Shown: piece by piece, positions 1 through 10,986 of the stretch
Position numbering within the stretch: the stretch's first letter is position 1
Layout: the number at the start of each line of letters is the position of its first letter
DNA from: Fragilaria radians
Lineage: Eukaryota > Bacillariophyta > Fragilariophyceae > Fragilariales > Fragilariaceae
Direction: 5' to 3'
Assembly: GCA_900642245.1 (NCBI GenBank)
Contig: CAAAJI010000044.1
Span: forward strand, 30,999-94,998
Length of the DNA: 64,000 nt
Notes under the pieces: model-generated
What the model saw: only the letters and a program-made list of their open reading frames with translations
What the model was told of the DNA's origin: nothing
Databases searched by the model: none
Program-made: the position numbers and the translations under genes

Positions 1-659
1 AACATTCAAACTCGAAAACAATAATTTGCATTGACTCTTTTTGATAAGCATAATATCAATTGGAAGCATATGTCAAATTGACTCCAAAGTTTCTACATCA
101 ACCCCTTGATGTAAATCGGAAATAAGGTTTTAGTATGTTGCTTTGAAGCGGACCTTTAGCACAAGAATCTTACATGACTCAGAGGTTGGACATAATCCAG
201 CACGTAAGGGGATTGCCACAACTTGTATGAAGAATGTTACTTTTACGTTTCATGTCAACAGCAACAAAAGTTGAAAATCAATAAAGATGTATTGCTTGTA
301 ATCCTTGCCTTTTACCCAACCTTTCTACTTGGTAAAGTCTTGAGCCGACATTGGATGTGCAAGCCCTTTTGGAAAGTTCAGATCATTTTGCAATCAAAGG
401 ATGAATGTATTTAAAGTATTGTTATTTCTACTGGAATTAATATGAGATGATATCTTCAACTTCGTTTTGTGCTGATTTCAAGTGAAATCCCACCCCAGCT
501 TTGAGAGAAGTATCATTACTCATCAGAAATCACACTTTTAAATCCTCATTGACTGCTTGGGCTGCCTTGCAAACGCTCTTTTAATGATTCCTTGACACTG
601 GAAGGTTATGACAGTGAACTTAGTTGATGATAAAGAGAAGATAAATAAAGAAGCATTTC
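1..659. other. No gene recognised
   Basis: AT-rich sequence at the window edge. Only a 63-codon open frame at 223-414 is present, and it resembles no family I know. No coding, RNA or repeat feature can be supported here. Confidence 0.5.
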
Positions 660-907
660 TGTGTTTGAAGATACATTCTACTAAGCACTGCTAAGACAAC
701 TCTAGCTTTGTAGACTTTAGACTAGAATAAACTTTAATAACTTCTCAAATTGTAATCTTAATAGATTAGTTCAATGCTAATTTGATCATTGACTCTTGGA
801 ATTTCTAAATTTGTTTGATCTCTAAAAATCATAAGCTGTAACGGTCCTTCCAATCATTACCCACAAATCTAATTTAGGGTTTGCTCCGAAAAACTATATC
901 CTTGACA
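660..907 (-). repeat. Candidate 3' LTR of a copia retrotransposon
   Basis: On the minus strand this segment begins TGTCAAGG and ends with ACA, the usual TG...CA LTR termini. It is immediately preceded (plus strand 908-918) by a purine run, GGGGGGAAGG on the minus strand, that looks like a polypurine tract. It lies just downstream of the copia RNase H remnant at 931-1375 in the same orientation. The partner 5' LTR was not found in the window, so the boundaries are an inference. Confidence 0.4.
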
Positions 908-930
908 CCTTCCCCCCGAGCAACCTATAA

Positions 931-1375
931 CTAAGAAACTTTGCCACTAATACCGAGTGCTTGAGTGTGTCTTTTATCATCAATTGAAGGAAGATTCTTT
1001 GTCAAAATATCTGCCACATTTTCTTTTGAAGAAATCCAGACAATTTTAATGATGCCCTTTTCTTTTAACTCTTGCAGGTAATTCAATCTCACTCCAATAT
1101 TCCTGGTTCTGCCTCCAACGCTCCAGTTGTTAACAAGATCCTTAGCCCCTTTATTATCAACTCGAATATCCATGGGCAATCTCACTTTAAGACCCATTGA
1201 ATTAATCACATTTTTAATGTAAATCATATCCTGAATTCAACTGATTACAGCCATCAACTCTGCTTCTGTAACGGACAGAGTGACGCATTCTTGCATTTTA
1301 CTTTGCGCAGAAATCAAGACGGCACTCAAAAACACAACATGTACACTCACACTTTGACGAGTAGTCATTGCCTCA
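931..1375 (-). pseudogene. Ty1/copia reverse transcriptase-RNase H remnant
   Basis: Minus-strand reading gives the C-terminal RNase H part of a copia polyprotein. Recognisable pieces are a VTEAELMA motif, the VDNKGA...NW segment, and KIVWISSKENVADILTKNLP near the end. The frame is open from about 1375 to 931 except for a TGA at 1237-1239, where this family normally has a sense codon just after the AELMAVIS motif. RT, integrase and gag are absent from the adjoining sequence, because a hAT-like element begins at about 1437. It is a decayed 3' end, not a functional gene. Confidence 0.8.
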
Positions 1376-1436
1376 CGACCCGATAGCTGTAGATTAAAAA
1401 TAGAAGATTATTCCTTATAAGCCAATTACTAACAAA

Positions 1437-3310
1437 CCTTCCGAAAATATAATTGTATATTGTTTGTCTTCTGGACCCAACAACAAACAATTATTGTAAA
1501 ATTTATTAAAAAACAAACAATTATTGACAATTATTGTTTTTATTGTTTTTTTGTTAATCCTGGGTTTTGGAAAGAATATCTTTCACAATCGCAATATCCC
1601 ATAAGGAAGAATTGAGGTGGAGGAACATTTGGGACTCTGCGTTGATTGGAATAACAGACATTCTCCTTTGGTTAAAACTGAACCCAGCTTTGCTGAATAG
1701 CCTTTCACAGATGTTGGATGTTGGAATCAGAAATCGAAGGTCAACATATGATGATGACGAACTCACTGCTTCAAGCCTTTGCTTTTTTAGGATCCTCTCA
1801 GCAAAGGAAATTGATTGATTGTGTTCATCTGTAATATCTTTCAAGTCTTGGGATTGTTTCTTCAAATGCTTGACCGAACACAATTCAGATGATGACAAAG
1901 ATTCAATTTTCCCCTGTTGCAATTTGACTATGGCTGACTCAAAAGTCTTGTCTAGGACTATCCCTGAATTTGCTGATAGTTTTTCTTCAAGAACTGGATA
2001 TTCTTTGGCAATAGCATCAAACAAACCCCTCGCAGATGCCATGGTCACAGTGTCCATCTGTAATGCTTTTGAGACCGACTCAATATCCTTCAATTCTTTT
2101 ATCATGGAATCAATATCTCGATTTTCTCTTATAGATAACAACATCTCATCAATTTCATTAATCTCCAGAAGAGGAAGGGCATTGCAAATTTTTGTATAAC
2201 GAAGAATCATTTCAAATGTAGAACTCCATCATGTCAAATTTCTGGTTTTTGCTTTGAGATGGGTATGGGCCCTTAGCTTTGCAGCAGGAATCAAATTTTT
2301 TAACCTGGACATTATATCGTTGATTTTTTTCAACATGCCTTCATGCTCCTTGAAATAAAATTGCATTGCAAGATTGAATCGATGACTTGCGCATCCAATA
2401 AAGTAGGTGTTTGCTTTTCCAGCGAAAGATAGATTAGTTGTGCAATTTTCACCAATCAGTGCTGCAACATTACTCCACCTTTTGCCATACAATTGTAACA
2501 CATATTCAAAGAATTTAATATGAGCATTGGCATTTAAACTTTCTTCTTCTTCCATTGGCAAAAAGGCTAGTAATACCTTCATATATCCACTCTCAGACTT
2601 CACATCAGGAAAAGTTGCAAATACAGCCAAATAATGAGTTTGACCCAATGTCCATCCATCAAATACCAGCGCAAAAAATTCAGGAAGCAAATCAGAGATT
2701 TTCTGCTCAACCTTTTCAGTCAATAATCTCATCATTTTCATGAAAGTGCCTAAGCTTATCGGCGATAACTTGCAATGGTTTCAAACTCGCTTTTTCTCTA
2801 CAGAGGAAAAAGGCAATAGATCCCCAATCACCCAGTCCAGCCATCCATAGTATGACTTCACTTTCGGAGAATAGAAGCAGTCTTCAATCAAACGCTGATT
2901 ACTTTTGGAATTACTTGTGAGTGATGCATGTTCAGGGTGTGCGCTAACGATATGAGCTTGTAAATTGGTATAGCCATGGCTGGATTTGTACTTTCCTTCC
3001 CAACCACATTTGCATGTAACGCTGTGCTCAACATCTTTGTTTGGCTTGGAGTTTGCTTTGAAGAAATCAAAGAACTGCATGACAAGTTGCTTTCCTTTCA
3101 ACATTACGAATAAAAAAACCGGGGAAAAAATAAGAGTACACTCCTATTAGTCCTGCCACTGTCCTATGGACCTTTACTAGTATAATTTAATACTACGATT
3201 CCATACAATTACAATCAATAATCGTAGTTTGAACAAACAATAATTGTTTTATTCAATAGTCTTACAAACAATTATTTTTCACTCACAATAACAATTATTT
3301 TTTAGGAAGG
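1437..3310 (-). mobile_element. hAT-superfamily DNA transposon (decayed)
   Basis: The outer ends carry imperfect inverted repeats: CCTTCC followed by AAAATATAATTG at 1437, and the complementary GGAAGG end at about 3304-3310. Subterminal repeats of an ACAAACAATTATT type cluster at 1483-1545 and 3233-3300, as is common in hAT elements. The interior is a single transposase gene on the minus strand (1554-3104). An 8-bp target-site duplication is not evident, so the exact ends are uncertain. It separates a copia relic (left) from a gypsy relic (right). Confidence 0.6.
1554..3104 (-). pseudogene. hAT transposase with two in-frame TGA codons
   Basis: A single minus-strand frame reads through almost the whole transposase. 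An N-terminal BED-type zinc finger (CKCGWEGKY ... HIVSAHPEH) is followed by the catalytic region (LVFDGWT, IGENCTTN, GCASHRFNLA). The C-terminal dimerisation region follows, with RFLIPTSNICERLFSKAG and an RRM segment. The frame is broken twice, at 2781-2783 and 2229-2231, both TGA. At the second site the context TRNLT-stop-WSSTFEM sits where relatives have an Arg before WSST, so a CGA-to-TGA transition is a likely cause. All else is in frame, which suggests recent inactivation. Stop suppression or recoding is a less likely alternative. Confidence 0.8.
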
Positions 3311-3469
3311 TATGATTGCTAAGGTAGTTGTGCTAAGACTGAGTCAGGCTCAGTGACAAAAAGTAGGAGAAGAAGATCTGAGTCAGATCAATGAAGAATG
3401 AGCTAAAGAACTAAACTAATTGTCCCATACAATTTGAAGTTCTACCGTAGGGCACTTGCTTCCCTAATT

Positions 3470-4740
3470 GGAGCTTGATGATGCGGGATGAAGACAACGA
3501 ATATTGATTCGCTCACATATGGTGGTCAAACAACGGATCGTAACAGTCCCATTAGTGTGGACAAGCTATATTGGAAATGGTCCTTGAAGAGGTGCAAGCT
3601 TTTGATCCATATTTGACATTCGGATGTATACGGAATTGCCAACAGCATAGTCGTGATTGATCCGGGATTTATTTTCGGAAATGTTATTCTTGTAAATTTG
3701 TGCTTTTTGGTCATCTGCAAGATTATTCCAGAGATTGAGTTAATTATCATGTTCCTTCCGACGACAATTTGTCTTGCAATTACCTGGTGAACAAACACGT
3801 TCCACAAATGCATTGATTTAGGTTTTTTCACAGTAGTGGGCTTAGTGATGATGCCGTAACTATCTCAGAGTTTGCGGAACTCCAACGAGAATTTGCTTCC
3901 ATGATCAAAAATCGCAACACGAGGTCGTGGATAACGGCAATACCAGTTTTGATTGACAAGAAGGGAAATATCCTCAGATCTTTTTTGAAGAATACGGGCA
4001 CAGTGCAAACCAACAAGTTGCGACATCAATAATTGACAATCTTTGGATAGAATCGGAAATGTATTTATTATCATGAAATATCCACAGACCAATTAAATTG
4101 ATTTGAATAACCTCCCAGAGATTGCAAACAAGATCTGATTCAGGGAGATGTCCATATTTTTTGTTGGATGTTTGGTTTTCTTACAAATTTGAGAGTTGTC
4201 AATGTAGGCTTGCACTTTCACTTCCATGTTGGGAGTGTAAAAAATGGAATTAACGGTTTGGTATTGTCCTGTCCGGTCTGGGATGGTTAAGATTGACATG
4301 GTACCATGCCAGGATATCGGAAAAAAGTTCGGGATTGACAAAATTTTTATTGTTGCAACAAACAAGTTGGAAGCCATCTTGGTGGACAGTAGAATAAGTG
4401 TTTGAAATGCTTGATAGTTTTTCTTTGAGTCCGTTGATAGTGTCATGTGATTGTTTAAGGTTTTCAGAAGTAGCGGGGAAAAAATTGTTGTCAAGTGTCG
4501 TAATTTCCTCGTACTTCAAGGTTGTCACTGGGGTCATAGGATATCAACTGCGCATGTCAGCAATGATATTCTTTTTTCCAGGACAGTAGGTAAATGCATA
4601 ATCAAATTCTTCCAGCGTAGAATGCCAGTGATGGACGAGTTCGGATTTGAAATTGTTAAATCCTAAATTTTTATGGTTGCAGTAAAAGTTACAATGACTC
4701 CCCAACAAGATATGGTTAAATTGGGGTCAACATCCATATG
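3470..4740 (-). mobile_element. Ty3/gypsy RNase H-integrase remnant
   Basis: Minus-strand reading in shifting frames gives, in order: the end of RNase H (NHKNLGFNNF and LEEFDYAFTYCPGKKNIIAD, followed by a TGA where the tether normally continues); the integrase zinc-binding region (WYHVNLNHP with CQICKKTK-like cysteines); the catalytic core (RYPRPRVAIFDHGSKF); and the C-terminal HTNGTVTIR segment near 3540. Several frameshifts and stops break it. No LTR pair was identified. It is a relic of the diatom-type gypsy group. Confidence 0.7.
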
Positions 4741-5328
4741 ATTGAGAATCTAACAGACAAGAGTTGTTCAAAGGAGTCACAGAAAGGATGGAAAACCAGT
4801 TCAATCCAAGAGAGTAAGCCAAGAAATTTAAAATGTTGAATTTTCAGTGATTAGCAGGGGTTTAGAAGTGCTCGCAAGTCATTGCTGACGTGGCAATGAT
4901 GAAGCGGCGCGATTATAGGAATGAATCCACCAGCTGTAGCATTTAATTGTCTAGAAAATAATTTTCCCGCTGTCTTCATTGAGGTGGCTCAATCAGCATC
5001 TTCATTTCTTTTAGAATATTTCATATTCACATGGCATAAAGTGGGATAATTGAATATTTTATCATACAGTACAGGTAAAGGATGTTGGGTGTCTTGTTGC
5101 ACTGAGTCATTTAGACTCATAATTTTGTACGATTGTTTCATATTAACCCTATATATTACTCATAATTAAAAAATCTTGTACGAATGTTTCATATTAACTC
5201 TATATGGGTTATCAATATCTTTGAAAAGGTAACAAACTTAGGCTTTTGTCCAAGATATGGCCTTTAGGCCATGGGAACCACGCGTTAGATTCGAAGGCCT
5301 CATAAACATACAAAACTGAATTTTAGTA
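4741..5328. other. Spacer upstream of the AztD-like gene
   Basis: No open frame or repeat can be assigned. The 5100-5220 part contains two near copies of a TTGTACGA(A/T)TGTTTCATATTAAC(C/T)CTATAT segment (around 5125-5155 and 5174-5205), a short local duplication. The promoter of the gene at 5329 presumably lies here, but no diagnostic box is evident. Confidence 0.4.
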
Positions 5329-6885
5329 ATGAAACTTGTCTCATCACTTAGATTCACTGTTACGGCATCTCTCGCGTTAGTGCTTCATGTTACTCCAGTA
5401 AGAAGCTTTGAAGAATGCACTTACGGGTTGTTATATGTCTCCGAGAGTGGAAATGCAACCGAAGCTAAAATTCACGAATTATCACTCGATGTCTCTGACA
5501 ACTTTTACTTGAAGGAAAGCATGCTTATTTCAAAGCTAATTGGAAAGCCCAATCAAGCCTTGGAATCTACTAGTAACGGTCGATTCCTCATGTCTCTCGA
5601 TTGGGGGAGCGAGGAGATGGGTAACACTGATGGTGCTGTCAACTTCATCGACACTGGGGCATCCGCAGAGCCCCACGGCGAACACCTTCATATAATTTTG
5701 GAAAACGTAAAAGTATTATCCAATATTGGTCTAGCATGCGGACCCATATGGCATCCTAAGGAGAATTCAGGTCTCATCACCCTGTTCTGTGACGGTAGTC
5801 GGGATCTCAATGTCACTTCCAAGTTCTACGTTATGGACGAGTCTATGCTTGGATCCAGCAAAAATCCGTACGTGTTCAATAAGACTTTGAAAGGTGCTCA
5901 TCATGGGATGGCTGTTCCGATTGATGAATCTCATATCTTACATACCTTGTACGAGAAAAATCACTCCTGGGGTTCTGATATACTTCAAGTAGTTAATCTA
6001 AAGGGTGATGTTGTATATAGCCTAACGGACAAATCCAATCCAGACTCATATTGCAAGGACTATCACGGTTCTACTATTGTGAATCAAACAGTTTTCTTGT
6101 GCTGCGCAGATCATATACTTTCGGTAAAGCACGATAATGACTTGACTGAATGGTCTAGTCAAGCCCTCACCTTTCCCAATACCTTGGGAAGTAAACATCG
6201 CTGCGGGGACTTGAAGGGCTCCAATGAGTTTGGCTATTTGATCACTGACTATGCAGATTGGGATGCAGATCCCAGTGTACCACATCTGGCAGCTTTTCCA
6301 GTTGGCGCGGATGAGCTCTTGGACTCCGATGTCTTGACTCTCGAAGGTGGTCAATGTTACTTCGAGTTGGAAAAGTCCAGGGAAAAGCATTTGATCGTTA
6401 TGGTTCCAAATGGGACAGTGTATGTCTACACCTTCGGTCGCCCCGATGGGTGGAAAGTTCAAGCAAGTATTGAACCAAAGGATATTGGAAACCTCAATCA
6501 TTGTGATAACGCTACTCTCTCCTCTGGTTACGCACACTTTTATGTCAACGTTCCGTCCACTAGGATGCTATACGCCATTGACATGACCCACGTCGATCAT
6601 GGAGAACTCATAGTTACTTCCACTGAACTTGACTTCACTCCAGGATATATGACGGTAAGTGCTGTCCCCAAGGGAACAGGATGCTCCTTAGATTTTCATG
6701 ACAGTGCTCATGATGAAGATGTTCATGATGAAGATGAGCATGATGAAGATGAGCATGATGAAGATGAGCATGATGAAGATAAAGAGTTAAGTGAAAAAGA
6801 ATCATCCAGCGCGACAGGAATAATCCATGTCAACTATCTTCTCTTAATTACTGGAACTGTTGCATTTGTAACTATGGTTGTATAA
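5329..6885 (+). CDS. Secreted AztD-like zinc-binding propeller protein
   Basis: Single-exon, 518 aa. An N-terminal hydrophobic signal peptide (about residues 1-26) is followed by a ~430-residue body. The body contains PHGEHLH at 115-121, HHGMAVP at 191-197, a CKDYHG...CCAD segment at 242-260 and RCGDLKG at 291-297. These match the order of motifs I know from bacterial AztD, a periplasmic eight-bladed propeller that hands zinc to an ABC-transporter binding protein. The resemblance is by motif, not by search. A metal-ligand-like HDEDE tandem repeat (residues ~461-484) precedes a Ser-rich stretch and a C-terminal hydrophobic tail ending at the last residue, as in GPI-anchored or tail-anchored surface proteins. 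I infer a cell-surface zinc or metal-binding role. No ABC or ZIP transporter gene lies nearby. Confidence 0.75.
   Translation: MKLVSSLRFTVTASLALVLHVTPVRSFEECTYGLLYVSESGNATEAKIHELSLDVSDNFYLKESMLISKLIGKPNQALESTSNGRFLMSLDWGSEEMGNTDGAVNFIDTGASAEPHGEHLHIILENVKVLSNIGLACGPIWHPKENSGLITLFCDGSRDLNVTSKFYVMDESMLGSSKNPYVFNKTLKGAHHGMAVPIDESHILHTLYEKNHSWGSDILQVVNLKGDVVYSLTDKSNPDSYCKDYHGSTIVNQTVFLCCADHILSVKHDNDLTEWSSQALTFPNTLGSKHRCGDLKGSNEFGYLITDYADWDADPSVPHLAAFPVGADELLDSDVLTLEGGQCYFELEKSREKHLIVMVPNGTVYVYTFGRPDGWKVQASIEPKDIGNLNHCDNATLSSGYAHFYVNVPSTRMLYAIDMTHVDHGELIVTSTELDFTPGYMTVSAVPKGTGCSLDFHDSAHDEDVHDEDEHDEDEHDEDEHDEDKELSEKESSSATGIIHVNYLLLITGTVAFVTMVV
6706..6780 (+). repeat. 15-bp in-frame tandem repeat (HDEDx)5
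   Basis: Five consecutive 15-bp units (consensus NNNCATGATGAAGAT) encode the His-Asp-Glu-rich tract of the AztD-like protein. The last three units are identical, indicating recent slippage expansion. Unit number may vary between alleles. Confidence 0.85.
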
Positions 6886-7776
6886 ATCATAAAAGTTAAT
6901 TATAAGAAATTATAGTGGCCCGTGCTTTTTTTAAGATGCAAAAATTTTGTAGACTGAAGAGATTTGCTTATTTCATGAGAGCAGTCCTCAAGTTAAAAGC
7001 CATGACCTTCTACAAAAGTTTAACATTTAATTTTGTATGCTAAAACATCACTTCTCGGATTGCGGACAGCATTTACTTTAAAGATTCACAGTTCTCAGCT
7101 TTTCAAGAATCAGTTTGAAATGTTTAGTGTGCAGATGATCCAGAGCCGTATAATCAATTCCAAAGAAATTTAAAGACAGTAACTTGCTTTGTTAAGTGTC
7201 AATCCATTTGCCTATTCTCCATTAATCTCAACCAGAATTATTTTAGGTGCTAAATGAGATATGTAATTGATTGAATACAATATCAAGTTAATGTATGCAC
7301 ATGTAGCGGATACGTTCAATTGCTACTATAACACTGTTTTAGAGAATCACGACTTTCTTTCTCCGGAAATGAATATTGACGCTTAAGTGTTGTTTACTGT
7401 GCTATACAAGCACGAATCAGAATCTGGTATCCCCCGGAACATAACACCTAAACATTGGGAGGGCCTACGATGAGATAAAAATAAGATTGATTCACATATG
7501 CAGTCGAGATACAAATATATGTGAATTTGTTATTATTATTAATCAATGACTAAAGACCAGATACATACAGTGCTGTAAGAATGTTTTGTGTCTACTTACA
7601 AGGAATTTAAGGATTATCAAATTTATCCTGGATATACAAGCATACCTGTTGAATGTTGAACCCAAATCATGAAGTTGAAGAGTGGGATATGCAACATTTT
7701 GTGACAGAAATCGGGCTGATGACACCGGGTCAAGAATCAGTGTGACTGGGATCATTCGCTGGAGGTCAAAATGTCA
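6886..7776. other. Intergenic spacer
   Basis: AT-rich and without a supportable gene. The only longer frame (7543-7755, minus) has no recognisable similarity. The right edge is the sharp start of the inverted copia arm. Confidence 0.5.
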
Positions 7777-8921
7777 GGACGTAACATTATGAAATTTTGG
7801 AGGCAATTAAATAAATTCTTCTTCTTTATTATCTAATGAAGAGAAAAGTGCAAAAATATCGTATAACAATTGTCGAGCGTCTAAATGACTTAATGTGTTA
7901 TTTACTCTTTCCCAGACGCGAACCCGAAACAGTTAGACGCGGATAAAGTTATTGACACCCTTGACCAGGCAAAACTTTTCCAAAGCAGAACAAAGCAACG
8001 CTTTCGAAATGATTTTTTAGAAATCGTCAACTACTTTAAACCCTTGAAGATGATAGACCTGATAAGTAATACAATTGGTTCTGTTACAAATCTTTTCACA
8101 CTAAATTGTACCTTAATGATGAGAGCTTAAACAAAGATTCAAATCTTTCAATACCCTCTTTGCTCCTTTTGCAACTGCTCATTTCTCAGAAAATCATCAT
8201 CCCAAACCCTTCCTATCCCATATATTCAACTAATCGGAATTTACGACGTGTCTTTCACTATTTTAATAACCTACTTCCTTGCAAACATATCACTCTAGAA
8301 CTTGCATCCTCTGCATGAACATTATACCAAAATGACGTAGATGGAGCAATAGAAAAGTTTAATTACCCTAAGCTAGACAGATTTCCCGGAAAAAATTACT
8401 AATTTCGTGACGGTAGCGCAGAGGTTAATCAAGCTCATGATGGGAGATTACGCATGGCCTTCAAATACAGGATCAAAGTTACTCACCAAAGTGTCCAACT
8501 CGTCAAGTGAATACTTTAACTGAAAGGTATTTTTCTTTATGGATGATGCTAGATCAGCATTGGAAATTGTTGTATCCGTGCACAATCATCCAGAGTCCAC
8601 AATACGGACACCTAGAACCGACGGGATTTATTGATGCCTTACAGGAAACATACGGCAGTCAATTTTCAAAGTATGAATGACTAGCTCAACAAATGTGTTT
8701 CCACAAAGTAGTAGTGTCAAGATCCAAAGCGAAAACGAGAAAAAAGATGATTGCTATAAAAAAGAAAGAGGAAAAGAAATTAATCTTCTACCAAATCTCC
8801 AGAAATTGAAGAACAACAATTATTTATGGAAAAAGGCGTCTGTACATAAAAATACAGAGTTGCAAGTGTGGAAATGTGTTGAATCAAAGATTAAAATAAA
8901 GACAATCCGCGACAAAGATGT
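7777..8921 (+). mobile_element. Copia 5'/gag fragment, left arm of a 1.15-kb inverted repeat
   Basis: This segment is nearly the reverse complement of about 16520-17717. The same 70-codon frame (MYLNDESLNKDSN...) occurs at 8106-8318 (+) and 17401-17192 (-), and a gag-like frame (MTSSTNVFPQSS...LWKKASV...LQVW) occurs at 8677 (+) and 16749 (-). Homology starts at AGGACGTAA (about 7777) and stops at about 8921. Both frames are interrupted by stops. The assignment to copia gag is inferred from the other copy, which continues into a recognisable copia protease. Confidence 0.7.
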
Positions 8922-10426
8922 TGACAACTTTGGCTTTTAAGACCAACAGAATCCGGAACCTTACCGTGCACGAAAACTCCATTCGTTTAATTTTGAAAAC
9001 CCACTTACTTTTCAAACAATTTCGACCGTTTGACAGCTCTGATTTTTGAAGGTGCCTCCAAACACATTTCATTTTGTCAATTCTTTTGAAATGGCCTCTT
9101 GCCATTTAATTTTGTGATCGGCATTGGAATGATTAAAGGCTTCCTCAAATGTTTTTGGTTCTTCCACCAAATCAATTGCATTCAATGCAACATCAGCCTT
9201 TTCAACTACCAAGTCCCTTCCTGAATCTTTTGCCTCAATAAATCTTGATGGATCAGATTGTACCCGCTATTTAATTTCGAATTTTCTCTCAAGACTTTCT
9301 CGTTGTAAGCTGATTTATCCTTTCTGGTTGGCGATTTCATTTGTTCCTTCGTGGCATCCTTTTCAGATTCTGAATCAGATAAATCATCCCCGACCTTCTC
9401 AACGCTATCCATTGAGTTAATCCACTCTCCATAACCTTTATTCAACCAGATGATATCTCTTGACTTGACAATGTGGCTTGTTTTCAGATTCAAGAGTCTA
9501 TAAACTTCATTTGCATGGCTTTTCGGATACCCAAAAAATACACACAATGTTCCTCTATCATTCAGCTTCCCTTGGATCTTTTGTTTGGTCGTAGCAATAC
9601 ACATTTTACCAAAGATTTTAAGTCTTTTCAACTCTTTGGTCTTCTCTTTAAACATTAATTCAAATGGCAATTTTTCTTATTGTTGTTGACAACAATATTT
9701 GGTGCTGTAGATGCGCACTCAGCCCATGAACCCTTACGAAAATCACCCTCACTACCAGCATCATTAAACATAGCTCAAATTCTTCCGTAGAGTGTGTGGA
9801 ACTTGCCTTCCAACTTTCCATTTCTCTGAGGCATCTGTGGACCGGTATACTCAAACTTGACATCCAAATGTTGTTGCTTACATAGCTTTTCTAGTGTGAA
9901 ATTCTCGCCGGTATCATCAACTCTTGAAACTTGACACGTTTCAGCTCATTAATCAAGTCAATCACCTTTCTTTGAGTTCATACTTTGCCTTCAAAAAATA
10001 ACTCCAACAGTAACCCGAATAATCATCGACAATCAATGCCCAAAACTTTGCACCACCAAAGCTCACTTCTTGAATTGAACGTATGTACACAAAAAGTCTT
10101 TCACTTGCTGCCAAACTGTCTCCCTTCCAGTCTCTGTTGGCATTTTTCTGTCTTTCTTTACTCATAGAACACGCATCACATGTATCAAATGTTCCAATAA
10201 CCTCATGACACAATGCCTTTCCAGTCAATCTTGCACTTGCCACACCACAGTGACCTAAGATCTTATGTAGATTATTGTCATCAATCACATTTTTCGACTT
10301 TCCCTTCTTTGACTCAACAACTGTAGTGCTGACATCATTCAATATGGGTTTCATCTTAATTCCATGCATAAAGCCATTCTTTGGTGTCAAAAGTCTGTCA
10401 AGCAGAATTGTTATGTTTCCTTTCAT
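8922..10426 (-). mobile_element. Ty1/copia integrase to RT-start fragment (decayed)
   Basis: Minus-strand reading: GAG-pre-integrase zinc-binding motif (LHKILGHCG ... CDACSMSK), start of the integrase core (FWALIVDDYSGYCWSYFLKAK at 9962-10040), then a frameshifted DDTGEN/PQ-RNGKLE region. A C-terminal integrase block follows (LKRLKIFGKMCIATTKQKIQGKL ... VYRLLNLKTSHIVKSRDIIWLN, 9430-9670), and then the first part of RT (SKWVFKIKR near 8990). RT ends abruptly at about 8922, where the oppositely oriented gag fragment begins. At least three frameshifts or stops make it non-functional. Confidence 0.75.
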
Positions 10427-10986
10427 TAACTAGATTCTCTCACTGCCATAACCCAAATTGAAGCCGTTCCTTAAGCCTTTCCAATGCTAAACAGATTAAC
10501 CCATAGGATGAAGAATAAGTTCTGTGGGTTTATCATGAGCCCTGACCAAACTTGTGCAGAATATTTTACAATGGTAGACTTGGAATGATAATGGAACCAT
10601 AACTTTAGGTTTAAGACTTACGTCAACGCCTTTTAAATAGACAACAAATAGGTATAATCAGATTAAGAAATAGTAATTTCAATTTTTTATTCTAATAATT
10701 AAACAAAGTAATGCTATCAAAGCTCTTTATTTAAATAAGCATACCACACCTCCTGCTTCATCACATACACTAATTCATTTTGAATTGAACAGCATCTTGT
10801 AGGGATGTCTGAGGAAAATGTGTGTGTCAAAAAGAACATTTTTTCTTAAGTTTTCCTACATGCAATGTTTTGCTTTGGTGTTAAGAATCCAGTGATGTCA
10901 ATATGAAACAAAAGATACTTTGTCATAGGAACGCTTGCCCGATTGAATAAATTGATGAGTACATTTTTATTATTATCAAAATATAG
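10427..10986. other. Spacer downstream of the nuclease-only Crinkler gene
   Basis: No gene seen. Sequence matching the kinase half of the neighbouring paralog was sought in the minus-strand continuation of the 10987-11880 gene and is absent, so the short gene did not simply acquire a stop upstream of an intact kinase. Confidence 0.5.

Noticed and set aside
6046..6537. 163-codon minus-strand frame
   Set aside because: Antisense shadow of the AztD-like gene.
8405..8470. tRNA-like start GGTAGCGCAGAGG
   Set aside because: Present in the copia gag repeat at both inverted copies and does not fold as a tRNA.
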